NCBI GenBank assembly: GCA_021772095.1
Contig: JADYXR010000151.1
Location: forward strand, 62,001-126,000
Length of the DNA stretch: 64,000 bases
From: Candidatus Obscuribacter sp.
Lineage (GTDB): Bacteria; Cyanobacteriota; Vampirovibrionia; Obscuribacterales; Obscuribacteraceae
Direction: 5' to 3'
The translations under genes were made by a program, and so were the position numbers. The notes beneath the pieces were generated by a model. The model did no database searches and was not told the DNA's origin. It worked only from the letters and a program-made list of their open reading frames with translations. This document shows positions 53,099 to 62,586 of this stretch, piece by piece (the first letter of the stretch is position 1; every line of letters starts with the position of its first letter).

Positions 53099-55516
53099 TT
53101 GGAATCTCCTGCCGTGGTCGATTTCAACACAACTCATTTTCCGCTCATTCCGCTAAGGGATGTGGTTGTTTTTCCGCAAATGGTGACGCCTTTGTTCGTC
53201 AGCCGTCCGCGATCAATCGCCAGTCTCGAGCAGGCTTTGATGCGCGACGATCGGCTTATAGTCCTTGTCGCCCAGAAGGACGCGGAGTGCGAAGAACCGC
53301 TGCAGGAAGATCTGTATTCCATCGGCACGCTCGCTGAAGTTATGCAGATGCTGAAGCTGCCTGACGGCACAGTCAAAGTGCTGGTCGAAGGTTCCACGCG
53401 CGTCCACCTCAGCGAATTCAAAGAAGAGCCGACGATGCTCACAGTGCAGGTCTCCGAGCACCCGGAAATCTTGATCGATGATGCTGCCACCAAAACTTTG
53501 ATCAGAGTTTCGGTCGAACGCTTCGAACTATATGTCAAATCGACTAAGAAAATAAACCCGGAGAGTTTGCTTGCGGTCTCTGGAATCGGACAGCCCGGGC
53601 GGCTTGCCGATATCATCGCCACTTACCTTGGTCTGGAAGTTTCAGAACGCCAGCGTTGTTTGGAAATTGCCGACGCGACAGAACGTTTGGAATACATCGG
53701 CACGCTCCTCTCAAGAGAGCTGGAACTAGCCGATCTCGAACAACAAATTCACGACAAGGTTAGATTCAATCTCGAAAAAACGCAACGGGAATATTATTTG
53801 CGCGAAAAAATGCGCATTATTCAAGATGAGTTAAACGCTGACAGTGAGGCGCTCGGCGAGATCGCCGAGTACAAACTGAAAATCAAAAAATGCAAAATTA
53901 AAGGCCCGGCTCTCGATAAAGTAAATAAAGAACTGGCTCGCCTTGAAAAAATGATGCCGCAAAGCGCTGAGGCAGCGGTTATTCGAACTTACCTCGATAC
54001 CATGTGCAGTTTGCCTTGGTCAAAACGTTCCAAGGAAATTATCGATCTCGAACGCGCCGATGAGATCCTCGAAGAGGACCACTACGGGCTCGACAAGGTC
54101 AAAGAGAGAATTCTGGAATATCTGGCCGTGCGCAAACTCTCGAAAGAATCGCAAGGCACTATTCTTTGTTTAGTCGGTCCGCCCGGTGTCGGTAAAACCA
54201 GCTTGGCTCGCTCGATTGCAGCCGCGATGAATCGCAAATTTGCGCGCATCAGCCTTGGTGGCGTAAGCGACGAAGCGGAAATTCGCGGACACAGAAGAAC
54301 TTACATCGGCGCCATGCCAGGGCGAATCATACAAGCGCTGAAGCAGGCGGGAACGAAAAATCCCGTAATCCTGCTTGATGAAATCGAAAAGATGACTCGC
54401 AATTATATGGGCGATCCAACTGCAGCCATGCTGGAAGTGTTGGATCCGGATCAAAATTCAAACTTCACCGATCATTATCTCGACGCCCCTTTTAGCCTCG
54501 AAGAAGTGGTGTTCATCGGCACTGCCAACGCTCTCGATTATATTCCGCGACCGTTGCATGACCGATTGGAAATCATCGCGCTCTCCGGTTACACCGAAGA
54601 AGAGAAACTGGCGATTGCCGAGATCCACATCGTGCCTAAGATCTTGAAGAAACATGGTCTCAACAACAAACAACTGAAGTTTCAAAAAGAAGCGATTCGC
54701 AAAATCATTCAAGAGCACACCCGCGAAGCCGGCGTGCGAAACCTCGAACGCGCCGTCGCTCAAGTCTGCCGCAAAGTCGCGACCCGCATCGTCGGCGGTC
54801 AATCCGCGGTTGTGAAAGTGACACCGCAGATGGTGTACGAGTTTCTTGGCCCGGCCAAAGTGCTTCGTGAGTACGAACAAAAAGGACCGCAAATCGGGCT
54901 CGTCACCGGTCTGGCCTGGACTGAAACCGGTGGAGAAACATTGTCCGTCGAAGTCAACACAATGCCGGGCAAAGGCAATCTTCAACTGACCGGTCAACTG
55001 GGCGATGTGATGAAAGAGTCTGCCCATGCGGCTTTCAGCTACATCAGATCGCACGCGCAATCGCTCGATATCAATCCAGCGTTTCTAGATGATCGCGATG
55101 TTCACGTTCACATTCCGGAAGGCGCCATTCCAAAAGACGGGCCGTCAGCCGGTATTGCTTTATGCACAGCGTTGATTTCGGCAATTTCGAAACGTCCCGT
55201 TAAAGGCACCGTCGCCATGACCGGCGAAATTACCTTGCGCGGTCGCATTCTTCCTATCGGCGGGCTGAAAGAGAAAGTATTGGCAGCGCTGCGAGCGGGC
55301 ATCAAGACTGTGATCTTCCCTCGTTCCAATGAGAAAGATTTGCAGGACATTCCTGATTACGTCAAAGAAAAATTGGAATTGATTCCAGTTGCACATCTCG
55401 ACGAAGTTTTCCCAATCGTTTTTCAAGCGGAAAGCAAAAAGAAGTCAAACGGAAAGCCAGGCTCATTGCGCCGGCAGGTCGCCAGACAGAGCGCCCGCGG
55501 TTTAATTGGTCGTTAA
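53099..55516 (+). CDS. lon: ATP-dependent Lon protease
   Basis: Lon degrades misfolded and regulatory proteins. The 805-residue protein has the N-terminal substrate domain (FPLIPLRDVVVFPQMVTPLFV), the AAA+ module (GPPGVGKTSLARSIA; ILLDEIEKM), and the protease domain with the Ser-Lys dyad: PKDGPSAGIALC holds the serine and GGLKEKVLAA the lysine. The frame opens with TTG 53099; a GTG at 53114 (reading VDFNTT) is an alternative, and neither has a strong binding site. It completes the tig-clpP-clpX-lon quality-control block. Confidence 0.96.
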   Translation: MESPAVVDFNTTHFPLIPLRDVVVFPQMVTPLFVSRPRSIASLEQALMRDDRLIVLVAQKDAECEEPLQEDLYSIGTLAEVMQMLKLPDGTVKVLVEGSTRVHLSEFKEEPTMLTVQVSEHPEILIDDAATKTLIRVSVERFELYVKSTKKINPESLLAVSGIGQPGRLADIIATYLGLEVSERQRCLEIADATERLEYIGTLLSRELELADLEQQIHDKVRFNLEKTQREYYLREKMRIIQDELNADSEALGEIAEYKLKIKKCKIKGPALDKVNKELARLEKMMPQSAEAAVIRTYLDTMCSLPWSKRSKEIIDLERADEILEEDHYGLDKVKERILEYLAVRKLSKESQGTILCLVGPPGVGKTSLARSIAAAMNRKFARISLGGVSDEAEIRGHRRTYIGAMPGRIIQALKQAGTKNPVILLDEIEKMTRNYMGDPTAAMLEVLDPDQNSNFTDHYLDAPFSLEEVVFIGTANALDYIPRPLHDRLEIIALSGYTEEEKLAIAEIHIVPKILKKHGLNNKQLKFQKEAIRKIIQEHTREAGVRNLERAVAQVCRKVATRIVGGQSAVVKVTPQMVYEFLGPAKVLREYEQKGPQIGLVTGLAWTETGGETLSVEVNTMPGKGNLQLTGQLGDVMKESAHAAFSYIRSHAQSLDINPAFLDDRDVHVHIPEGAIPKDGPSAGIALCTALISAISKRPVKGTVAMTGEITLRGRILPIGGLKEKVLAALRAGIKTVIFPRSNEKDLQDIPDYVKEKLELIPVAHLDEVFPIVFQAESKKKSNGKPGSLRRQVARQSARGLIGR

Positions 55517-55576
55517 TTCGCAGCGTTTGTTAACGCGTGTCCTTCGCGTCTCAGGGCTGCTCTGACACGTTTGCCG

Positions 55577-55675
55577 GTTCGCTCATCGTCCTCGAGTTCG
55601 CTCTCCTGAAACGTTCGCCAGTCCGCTGTTCCGCACGTTCGCAAGTTCGCTGTCCCGCCCATGTTCGCAGTTCGC
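55577..55675. repeat. Cluster of seven GTTCGC hexamers
   Basis: GTTCGC occurs seven times in about 100 bases (55577, 55596, 55613, 55637, 55645, 55663, 55670), with near matches such as GTCCGC and GTTCCGC between them. The spacing is irregular. It lies between lon and the next gene. Confidence 0.6.
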
Positions 55676-55724
55676 CCTCAGATGTTCCCAAGTCGCTCCC
55701 TCGCTACTTCCCCATTGATGTCTC

Positions 55725-56474
55725 ATGTCTGCGCTTCCACCTGATGGTTCTTTCGAGAAAGAGTTTGGATACGTCGAGCGAAACTGTCTCGAGCCCAGGC
55801 ACTCGATGCGGCGCGCCTTTGACCTGATTATGCCGCCGGAGAGTTCCAAAGGCATTAATTACTTGCGCGTCAAAGACATCGGTGTAAAGTCGCTCGTCAA
55901 CGAGATCGAGCGCGGCAAACTGACAGGCGTTGTTAAAATTTCCAGTAAGAAATTCCACTCGCGTGGTTGCCTGCTGCTTCTCAGCGGTCGGGTTTTCGGT
56001 GTGATCTACGGCGACAAATCCGACGAACTGCCAAAACCCACAGCTGTCGCCGTTTATGACGTGGTTTCGCAACTGAAAGATGCCCAAACGGCGGTGATGA
56101 TGTATCCGCTTACCGAGCAGATCGTGATTCCGTTGGCTTCTCTGTTTGTCGGATATCCGGTCGAACGGCATGATGACTACACTGCAGCCGATTATCTCGA
56201 TTACATTTTAAACTGGTTGCTTGAGAAAGCCGGCACCGCCACTCTGGCGATTTCAGAGTCCGGCCGCTACCCGGCCACAACGCTTGCATACATCTACAAT
56301 GGCTACTACTGCGGTTGCTTCAACGTCGATGATGTCACTTTTAACACCGACATAAACAGCCTGCGCACCCGTCTGAAAGGCGCACCGAAAGCGGTGCTCG
56401 AAGTTTCGATACTGCCTGCCGAATTCCACGAACCGGCAAGCACGTTGGGTCTGACATTGTCGGCGATGTTTTAG
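55725..56474 (+). CDS. Hypothetical protein with a possible DUF4388-like part
   Basis: The 249-residue soluble protein has no signal or membrane helix. One stretch, GVKSLVNEIERGKLTGVVKISSKKFHSRGCLLLLSGRVFGVIYGD, resembles the DUF4388/PATAN-like pattern (a small response-associated fold in cyanobacterial and deltaproteobacterial regulators). The remainder has a long alpha-helical middle and a beta-rich end (STLGLTLSAMF). The gene is isolated, after lon and the GTTCGC cluster. Function is unknown; a regulatory role would be inference only. Confidence 0.6.
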   Translation: MSALPPDGSFEKEFGYVERNCLEPRHSMRRAFDLIMPPESSKGINYLRVKDIGVKSLVNEIERGKLTGVVKISSKKFHSRGCLLLLSGRVFGVIYGDKSDELPKPTAVAVYDVVSQLKDAQTAVMMYPLTEQIVIPLASLFVGYPVERHDDYTAADYLDYILNWLLEKAGTATLAISESGRYPATTLAYIYNGYYCGCFNVDDVTFNTDINSLRTRLKGAPKAVLEVSILPAEFHEPASTLGLTLSAMF

Positions 56475-56654
56475 ACGATTTATCTGTTTCAGACCTGATT
56501 TATTTATGGCTTTTGAAACGGTTGGTATCGCGCCGCCGCTTTCACGCTCAGCTTTCGAAATCGCAAGCTTCGTTGCGATATTGGCGCTAAATGACGGTCT
56601 GTTTCGCCCAATTTCGGCGTAAATACTAAAGTTAAACGGGATCTATATATTTAG

Positions 56655-56683
56655 TTGATATCATGACGCTCATTTGCTGTACT
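56655..56683 (+). promoter_or_regulatory. Possible promoter of the aminotransferase gene
   Basis: TTGATA (56655-56660), 17 bases, then TGTACT (56678-56683), each matching four or five of six consensus bases. The rest of the 56475-56745 spacer shows nothing else. Confidence 0.35.
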
Positions 56684-56745
56684 CCGACCCCGTAGAGCGC
56701 GCGGATTTCAAGTGCGTTCCGGCGGTCAGTGCATGAGGTTTCGTA

Positions 56746-58047
56746 ATGGTCACGGCTAAAACACAAGATAAAAACAAAGAGTTCCTGGAACTCGACCGCA
56801 AGTATGTCAATCCGGTTCTTGCCAGACAAGCACCGATTGTTGCCGAACGCGGCGAAGGCTCATATCTCTATGACGTCAACGGCGACAAGTATCTCGACTT
56901 CACGACCGGTATCGCGGTCAACAACATTGGCCACTGCCATCCTAAAGTTGTTGAAGCGGTAAGAGAACAAGTCGGCAAGCTGATGCACACTTCAGTTTGC
57001 ACACATCACACCGGTTACATCGAGCTTTGCGAAAAAATCGCCCATCTCACACCAGGAGATCTCGATTCAGTATTCCTGGCAAACTCCGGCGCCGAGTGCG
57101 TTGAAGGCGCGATTAAACTGGCTAAGTATGCGACTGGTCGCCCGGCGGTAATCAACTTCCGCGGTGGATTCCACGGACGCACACATTTGTGCATGGCGCT
57201 CACCACATCGAAGATTACTTATCGCGATATGTATGAGCCGCTCCAGGGCGGTATCTTCACGACTCCGTTTCCATACGTTCTTCGTTCGCAAACACCAGAC
57301 GACGCTCAAAAAGTGGTCGATTATTGTTTCGACGAATTGGAATTGCTGTTTGCTCAAATCGTAAATCCAAAACAAGTGGCTGCGTTCATTATTGAACCAA
57401 TCCTCGGTGAAGGCGGCTATGTCGTGCCACCAGAGGGCTTCTTCAAGCGCTTGAGAAAAGTTGCCGATCAGCATGGCATCCTCTTGATCATGGATGAAGT
57501 GCAAACTGGTTTTGGTCGAACAGGAAAAATGTTCGCAACCGAATGGGAAGGCATCGTTCCCGACATCATCACGATGGCTAAAGGAATCGCAGCCGGCATG
57601 CCGCTTTCCGGTTTTGCTGCCCGCAAAGAGTTGACTTCGAAATGGGATGCCGGACGACACGGCACCACATTTGGTGGCAATCCTGTTTCTTGCGCATCCG
57701 CTCTTGCCAGCATCAAAGTGATTGAAGAAGAGAAGCTCGCTGAGCGCGCTCTAACTGCCGGCAACGACATCATCGCCCGTTTGAAGAAAATGGCCGAAGG
57801 CAAACAACATGTTGCCGAAGTTCGCGGCCGCGGCATGATGATCGGTATCGAATTCAACGATGCCGAAGGACACCCGAGCAAGGAATGGGGCGAGAAAGTG
57901 ACGAAGCATTGTTTCGACAACAAGCTTCTCGTTCTGGCTTGCGGCTACAAGGGTCACGTCATCAGACTGATCCCGCCGCTTAACGCGTCCGATCGCGAGA
58001 TCGATGACGCTCTCAAAATTATCGAAAACGCAATATCCGAGAAATAA
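56746..58047 (+). CDS. gabT: Class III aminotransferase, 4-aminobutyrate (omega-amino acid) type
   Basis: This PLP enzyme moves an amino group from an omega-amino acid such as GABA or 5-aminovalerate to 2-oxoglutarate. The 433-residue protein has YLYDVNGDKYLDFTTGIAVNNIGHCHP, ANSGAECVEGAIKLAKYATGRPAVINFRGGFHGRT, FIIEPILGEGGYVVPP, LIMDEVQTGFGRTGKMF, and the PLP lysine Lys279 in TMAKGIAAGMPLSG. A GabT assignment fits better than acetylornithine aminotransferase because the aldehyde dehydrogenase gene follows after 20 bases. The exact amino acid is not determined. Confidence 0.88.
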   Translation: MVTAKTQDKNKEFLELDRKYVNPVLARQAPIVAERGEGSYLYDVNGDKYLDFTTGIAVNNIGHCHPKVVEAVREQVGKLMHTSVCTHHTGYIELCEKIAHLTPGDLDSVFLANSGAECVEGAIKLAKYATGRPAVINFRGGFHGRTHLCMALTTSKITYRDMYEPLQGGIFTTPFPYVLRSQTPDDAQKVVDYCFDELELLFAQIVNPKQVAAFIIEPILGEGGYVVPPEGFFKRLRKVADQHGILLIMDEVQTGFGRTGKMFATEWEGIVPDIITMAKGIAAGMPLSGFAARKELTSKWDAGRHGTTFGGNPVSCASALASIKVIEEEKLAERALTAGNDIIARLKKMAEGKQHVAEVRGRGMMIGIEFNDAEGHPSKEWGEKVTKHCFDNKLLVLACGYKGHVIRLIPPLNASDREIDDALKIIENAISEK

Positions 58048-58067
58048 GGCAGTTGGAGAAAAACACT

Positions 58068-59591
58068 ATGACTAAAACGTTAGAAAAAACCACAGGACAA
58101 CAGATTTATCACAATTACATTGATGGTAAATGGATTAAATCGGAAACAGGCAGAACCTTCGCCTCGTACAATCCGGCTAACCTCGAAGAAGTTGTTGGAC
58201 ACTTCGCATTGTCCAGCCCCAATGATTTGAAAGCAGCTGTTGATGCTGCTCACAAAGCATTCCCAGGTTGGAAGAAAACTCCAGCTCCGGAACGCGCAGA
58301 GATCATTTTGAAAGCTGCACACATTCTCGAATCCAGAAAAGAAGAGCTTGCTCGCAACATGGTTCGCGAAATGGGCAAAGTCATCAAAGAAGCTCGTGGC
58401 GATGTTCAAGAAGCAATCGACATGGCGAAATACGCAGCCGGCGAAGGTCGCCGTTTGATGGGTATGACCGTTCCATCGGAGCTGCGCAACAAATTCGCGA
58501 TGGCTGTCCGCGTGCCAATCGGCGTAATCGGTGTCATCACTCCATGGAACTTCCCAGTTGCCATCCCAAGCTGGAAGATGCTTCCTGCCCTGGTTGCCGG
58601 CAACACCATCGTTTTCAAACCAGCATCAGATACGCCACTGGTTGCAATGCAATTCGTTGAAATCCTCAACGAAGCCGGACTTCCTCCGGGCGTTGTTAAC
58701 CTGGTCACCGGATCAGGCAGCGAAGTCGGTCAACCGCTGGTTGATGATCCACGCGTCGGATGCATCTCCGTTACCGGTTCTTCAGAAACCGGACGTCGCA
58801 TTGCTGGTCGTTGCGGCGAATTGATGAAGCGCATCACTTGTGAATTGGGCGGCAAAAACGCTATCTGCGTCATGGACGATGCCGATATCGATCTTGCTGT
58901 CGACGGTGCTCTCTGGGGTTCATTCGGAACCGCAGGACAACGTTGTACTGCCACTTCCAGAATCATTGTTCACCAAAAAATCTACAAAGAGTTCGCTGAG
59001 AAATTCGTTGCTCGCACCAAAGAATTGAAAATCGGCGATGGTCTCGATCCTAAAAATGATGTCGGACCTGTGGTCAGCAAAGCGCAATTGGAAAGCGTCA
59101 ACTCCTACGTTGAAATCGGCAAAGCCGAAGGCGCCAAGCTGCTCTTCGGTGGTCGCATTTTGACAGACGGCGCATTGGCCAAAGGTTGCTTCCACGAGCC
59201 TACAGTTTTCGGTGATGTAAAACCGACGATGAGAATTGCCCAGGAAGAAATCTTCGGACCAGTAACCTGCTTGATGCCAGTCAAAGATTTCGAAGAAGCA
59301 ATCAAAGTAGCTAATGGTACCGAATATGGTTTGTCACTTTCGATGTACACCAAAGACATCAACCGTGCTTTCCAGGCTATTGAAGAGCTCGAATCAGGAA
59401 TCGTTTATATCAACGCTCCAACAATCGGCGCTGAAATCCAGCTCCCATTCGGCGGCGTAAAACAAACCGGCAACGGTCACCGCGAAGCTGGTCCTACTGC
59501 CATCGACCAGTTCACTGAATGGAAATCGATTTACGTCGACTATTCCGGAAGTCTGCAAAAAGCGCAGATCGACAAATACGAAGGCGAATAA
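58068..59591 (+). CDS. NAD(P)-dependent aldehyde dehydrogenase
   Basis: The enzyme oxidises an aldehyde to its acid. The 507-residue protein has the cofactor and active-site motifs ITPWNFPVAIPSWKMLPALVAGNTIVFKPAS, VTGSSETGRRI, catalytic Glu259 in CELGGKNA, and catalytic Cys293 in FGTAGQRCTATSR. It belongs to the semialdehyde dehydrogenase-like part of the superfamily (succinate, glutarate or 2-oxoglutarate semialdehyde), consistent with the upstream aminotransferase. I chose ATG 58068 with GGAG about ten bases before it. Confidence 0.93.
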   Translation: MTKTLEKTTGQQIYHNYIDGKWIKSETGRTFASYNPANLEEVVGHFALSSPNDLKAAVDAAHKAFPGWKKTPAPERAEIILKAAHILESRKEELARNMVREMGKVIKEARGDVQEAIDMAKYAAGEGRRLMGMTVPSELRNKFAMAVRVPIGVIGVITPWNFPVAIPSWKMLPALVAGNTIVFKPASDTPLVAMQFVEILNEAGLPPGVVNLVTGSGSEVGQPLVDDPRVGCISVTGSSETGRRIAGRCGELMKRITCELGGKNAICVMDDADIDLAVDGALWGSFGTAGQRCTATSRIIVHQKIYKEFAEKFVARTKELKIGDGLDPKNDVGPVVSKAQLESVNSYVEIGKAEGAKLLFGGRILTDGALAKGCFHEPTVFGDVKPTMRIAQEEIFGPVTCLMPVKDFEEAIKVANGTEYGLSLSMYTKDINRAFQAIEELESGIVYINAPTIGAEIQLPFGGVKQTGNGHREAGPTAIDQFTEWKSIYVDYSGSLQKAQIDKYEGE

Positions 59592-59600
59592 GAATTGAAG

Positions 59601-59633
59601 ACTCCAGGCGGAATTCGCCTGGAGTCACCCTTT
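59601..59633 (+). terminator. Hairpin between the aldehyde and acyl-CoA dehydrogenase genes
   Basis: ACTCCAGGCG (59601-59610) and CGCCTGGAGT (59616-59625) form a perfect 10-bp stem with a GAATT loop, followed by CACCC and TTTT. It may be a terminator or an intercistronic stabiliser. Confidence 0.7.
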
Positions 59634-59668
59634 TATTAATGGAACTAGACTCGAGAGGATTTTGAACA

Positions 59669-60868
59669 ATGGATTTCGATTTCACGCCGGAACAGATGGC
59701 CATCCGCAAACACATGAGAGAATTCGCCGAACGCGAAATCGCTCCAAAAGCGCAGATGAACGATCGCGAAGGCAAATTCGATTGGGACATCGCTAAGAAA
59801 ATTTTCGCCGAAGGATTTCTCGGATGCCCAATTCCTGAGAAATACGGCGGTCTTGGACAAGACTACATCGCTTACGGTTTGATGACCGAAGAGATCAACC
59901 GCGTTTGTTCATCCACACGCACATTGTTCTCGGTTCAAACTTCACTGGTTGCTCTCACCATCCTCAGATGGGGAACCGAAGAGCAAAAAATGGAACTTCT
60001 GCCTAAACTTTGTAACGGCGAATACCTTGGTTGCTACGGATTGACCGAGCCAGAAGCCGGTTCTGATGCCGCTAACCAACAAACTCGCGCAGTCAAAGAC
60101 GGCGACGACTATTTGCTCTCCGGACAAAAAGTTTGGATCTCTTGCGGATCGATTGCAACCCACGCGCTTGTTTTTGCAACTGTTGACACGAAGCTCGGCC
60201 ACAAAGGCATCAGTTGCTTCATCGTCGACACCAAGTCCAAAGGCTTCACCGCTCAGCCGATCCACGGCAAACTTGGTTTGCGCGCTTCCGACACATCATC
60301 GCTCTTCCTCGATGAAGTTCGCGTTCCGAAAGCCAACATTCTTGGCGGCGAAGGCAACGGCTTCAAAGTAGCGATGTCCGCTCTCGATAACGGCAGATAC
60401 TCTGTCGCCGCAGGAGCTGTCGGTGTGGTTCAAGGTTGTATCGATCATTGCACAGAGTACGCGATGGTCAGAAAGACTTTCGGCAAGCCAATCGGCGAGC
60501 ACCAACAAGTGCAAGCTATGATCGCCGACATGGTAGTTGAATGCGAAGCTGGTCGTTTGCTGTACCTTAGAGCTGGTCACTTGAAGAATAAAGGCGTCAG
60601 AAACACGCTTGAAACTTCACTCGCCAAACTCTTCTGTGGCGAAGCTGCCAACCGCGCTGGACACAACGCCGTGCAAATCTTCGGTGGCTACGGCTTCTCC
60701 GATGAGTACCCTGTCGAGCGCTTCTTCCGCGACGCCAAAGTACTCAACATCTACGAAGGCACTCGCGAGATTCAAAAAATAATCATCGCTCAAGATGCTT
60801 TGGGGATCCGTTACGCTAACGGCCAACCCAGCGGCAGACCGACAGCCTTAGCCGGCGCGTCTGCGTAA
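59669..60868 (+). CDS. Acyl-CoA dehydrogenase, possibly glutaryl-CoA type
   Basis: This FAD enzyme oxidises the alpha-beta bond of an acyl-CoA. The 399-residue protein has GLTEPEAGSDAANQQTRAVKDGDDYLLSGQKVWIS, LGLRASDTSSLFLDEVRVP, QIFGGYGFSDEYPVERFFRDAKVLNIYEGTREIQ with catalytic base Glu363, and a normal C-terminal helical domain. Around Arg84 the sequence STRTLFSVQTSLV lines up with the substrate-arginine region of glutaryl-CoA dehydrogenase (YRSAMSVQSSL). The same RWGT-type sequence also occurs in other acyl dehydrogenases, so this remains a hypothesis. It lies downstream of the semialdehyde dehydrogenase. Confidence 0.9.
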   Translation: MDFDFTPEQMAIRKHMREFAEREIAPKAQMNDREGKFDWDIAKKIFAEGFLGCPIPEKYGGLGQDYIAYGLMTEEINRVCSSTRTLFSVQTSLVALTILRWGTEEQKMELLPKLCNGEYLGCYGLTEPEAGSDAANQQTRAVKDGDDYLLSGQKVWISCGSIATHALVFATVDTKLGHKGISCFIVDTKSKGFTAQPIHGKLGLRASDTSSLFLDEVRVPKANILGGEGNGFKVAMSALDNGRYSVAAGAVGVVQGCIDHCTEYAMVRKTFGKPIGEHQQVQAMIADMVVECEAGRLLYLRAGHLKNKGVRNTLETSLAKLFCGEAANRAGHNAVQIFGGYGFSDEYPVERFFRDAKVLNIYEGTREIQKIIIAQDALGIRYANGQPSGRPTALAGASA

Positions 60869-60881
60869 ATCAGAAAATCGG

Positions 60882-60912
60882 GAGCGCTGTTATTTTTAAC
60901 AGCGCTCTTCCT
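60882..60912 (+). terminator. Hairpin after the acyl-CoA dehydrogenase gene
   Basis: GAGCGCTGTT (60882-60891) and AACAGCGCTC (60898-60907) form a perfect 10-bp stem over an ATTTTT loop, followed by a pyrimidine-rich TTCCTCTTT. Confidence 0.7.
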
Positions 60913-60966
60913 CTTTAATATCCCTTTTAAATATCTGCTGAACGAACGGTTACCATCGGAGTGAAT

Positions 60967-62415
60967 ATGGCGAACGAAGAAAAAACTGCCAATGAAAATG
61001 TTTTGCAGCTCGGTCAAGAACAGCCGGCACCGCCAGTGCGGTTCGAGATTATTCCAGATGAGCTTTATGCGATTGTCAATTTGCATGACATGCAACAAGG
61101 CGTAAACGCATTTGCTTGTTGGTCGTTTGTTAGCGAAGGACTTTCTCGAATAGGACAGAAAGAGCTTGCTATTCTGATTAAGAAAGACAGTCTGGAAGCC
61201 GATCATGATTATCCGATGGATCCACTCGGTTTATTCCTGACGGTAAAACAATACGCCGAGCAAGGCAGCTTTGTCGGCGAAGGCGATGTCACCGAGTTTG
61301 GTGACTCCGGTTTTATCGATACTAAGTTTAGAGCGATGGCGTATCTCCGACCGCTCGGCATCGCCGGTATTGAAGAACCAGGCAGCGTCCTGAGTTGCGT
61401 TCTTTTGACCGAGGACGAATTGCAAGTTGCTCGCCGTTTTGGCTTGTCTCGCATACTCGCTTTGCTCGGATACACATTCAGCCATTATCCCTGCCCGCCA
61501 TGGGTAGATCGTCACCGCACGTCTGTTGTCGATGAGCAGATGAAAGAGGACATGGACAAGAGCATTCTTTCCAAAGTCCCTCAGTTTGCCATTCCTGGCG
61601 TTCGCGTCCAACTGGCTGCCACCACACTCAGTATCAGATGCCCTCGCGGCTTGCACGAAGGCTTGAATGAACTGCTTAAACAAATTCCGGACGAAGCACC
61701 AATGGTGGTGTCGACAGAACTGGATCCTGATGCCAATGCTCTGCTTGTCTGGCAAGCAACAATGGAAAACGGACCGTCTGCTATCACACCTCCAGGAAGC
61801 GATGGCTCAAAGGTTTGCGGTTGTTCCGTATTGATCTTCCCGGAGCAAGATGAGAGCAACGCTCAAGTGGTTGAGGATTCATTCCTTCTCAGTTTAACCA
61901 CTCCTGATTGGATCAAACTGCGTGCCGGATTGATGAGCGGCGAAGATGTAAAAGTGGAAACTCCTGCCGGTGGCACAATTGCCATTGAATGGTATGAGAT
62001 GGACACTGCCGCCATTCAGACTGGCGCCGACATGTTGGAAGAGCTGCCGATTGCGAGCTTGCCGGAAAGTTGCGCAGTGATTGAGAAAATCGAATTGATT
62101 ACCGAAAAGGAAATCGTTTCGAAAATCACCAGCCCACAAGTTTTTCGACAGTACCTCGAAGCCGTTGAATATACAGCCTTGGGCTACTTTGTAGACCGAA
62201 AGGCTTCATCTCATCGTGTGATTACAATCCGCGGCGAAGTCGTTCCCGGTAACAAAATTACCTGGACGATGTCGGCTACTCCTGATGAAGATCGTATCGA
62301 ACTTAAAGGTATCGAACTTCGTCTAGCTGAGCTACCGCCGCCACCAGTCAGCATCGACAAAGTCGTGTTCGAACTGGTTCTCGACGTATCGCACGAACGA
62401 GTCGCTGCTCACTAA
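60967..62415 (+). CDS. Hypothetical protein, about 482 residues
   Basis: The protein is acidic and soluble, without signal or membrane helix. It seems to have two similar-sized halves: an N-terminal part with RFEIIPDELYAIVNLHDMQQGVNAFACWSFVSEGLSRIGQKELAILIKK and a C-terminal part rich in strands that ends with GEVVPGNKITWTMSATPDEDRIELKGIELRL. I do not recognise a family. ATG 60967 has GGAG five bases upstream. It follows the acyl-CoA dehydrogenase by about 100 bases across a terminator-like hairpin, so it is probably a separate unit. Confidence 0.65.
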   Translation: MANEEKTANENVLQLGQEQPAPPVRFEIIPDELYAIVNLHDMQQGVNAFACWSFVSEGLSRIGQKELAILIKKDSLEADHDYPMDPLGLFLTVKQYAEQGSFVGEGDVTEFGDSGFIDTKFRAMAYLRPLGIAGIEEPGSVLSCVLLTEDELQVARRFGLSRILALLGYTFSHYPCPPWVDRHRTSVVDEQMKEDMDKSILSKVPQFAIPGVRVQLAATTLSIRCPRGLHEGLNELLKQIPDEAPMVVSTELDPDANALLVWQATMENGPSAITPPGSDGSKVCGCSVLIFPEQDESNAQVVEDSFLLSLTTPDWIKLRAGLMSGEDVKVETPAGGTIAIEWYEMDTAAIQTGADMLEELPIASLPESCAVIEKIELITEKEIVSKITSPQVFRQYLEAVEYTALGYFVDRKASSHRVITIRGEVVPGNKITWTMSATPDEDRIELKGIELRLAELPPPPVSIDKVVFELVLDVSHERVAAH

Positions 62416-62517
62416 ATATGGTGACCTGATTTTAGGTTGTGGCAGTTGATTACTGCTCGATCGTTTTAATTCCAAGACTATCGCGGTTTATCGCTCAAAA
62501 TTGTAATTTCGCTTCAG

Positions 62518-62539
62518 TTTTGACATTTTTGTGTCAAAA
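62518..62539. promoter_or_regulatory. Operator-like inverted repeat before the AAA ATPase gene
   Basis: TTTTGACA (62518-62525) and TGTCAAAA (62532-62539) are perfect inverted arms around a six-base TTTTTG spacer. The left arm contains a TTGACA -35 sequence, so a bound repressor would block a promoter there. Confidence 0.5.
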
Positions 62540-62586
62540 AGGCTGCGAGATGGTACAGTGTTGATAGCCCTTGATGGTTCTTTTGC

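Noticed and set aside
54458..55060. 200-codon frame antisense to lon
   Set aside because: Shadow of a conserved gene.
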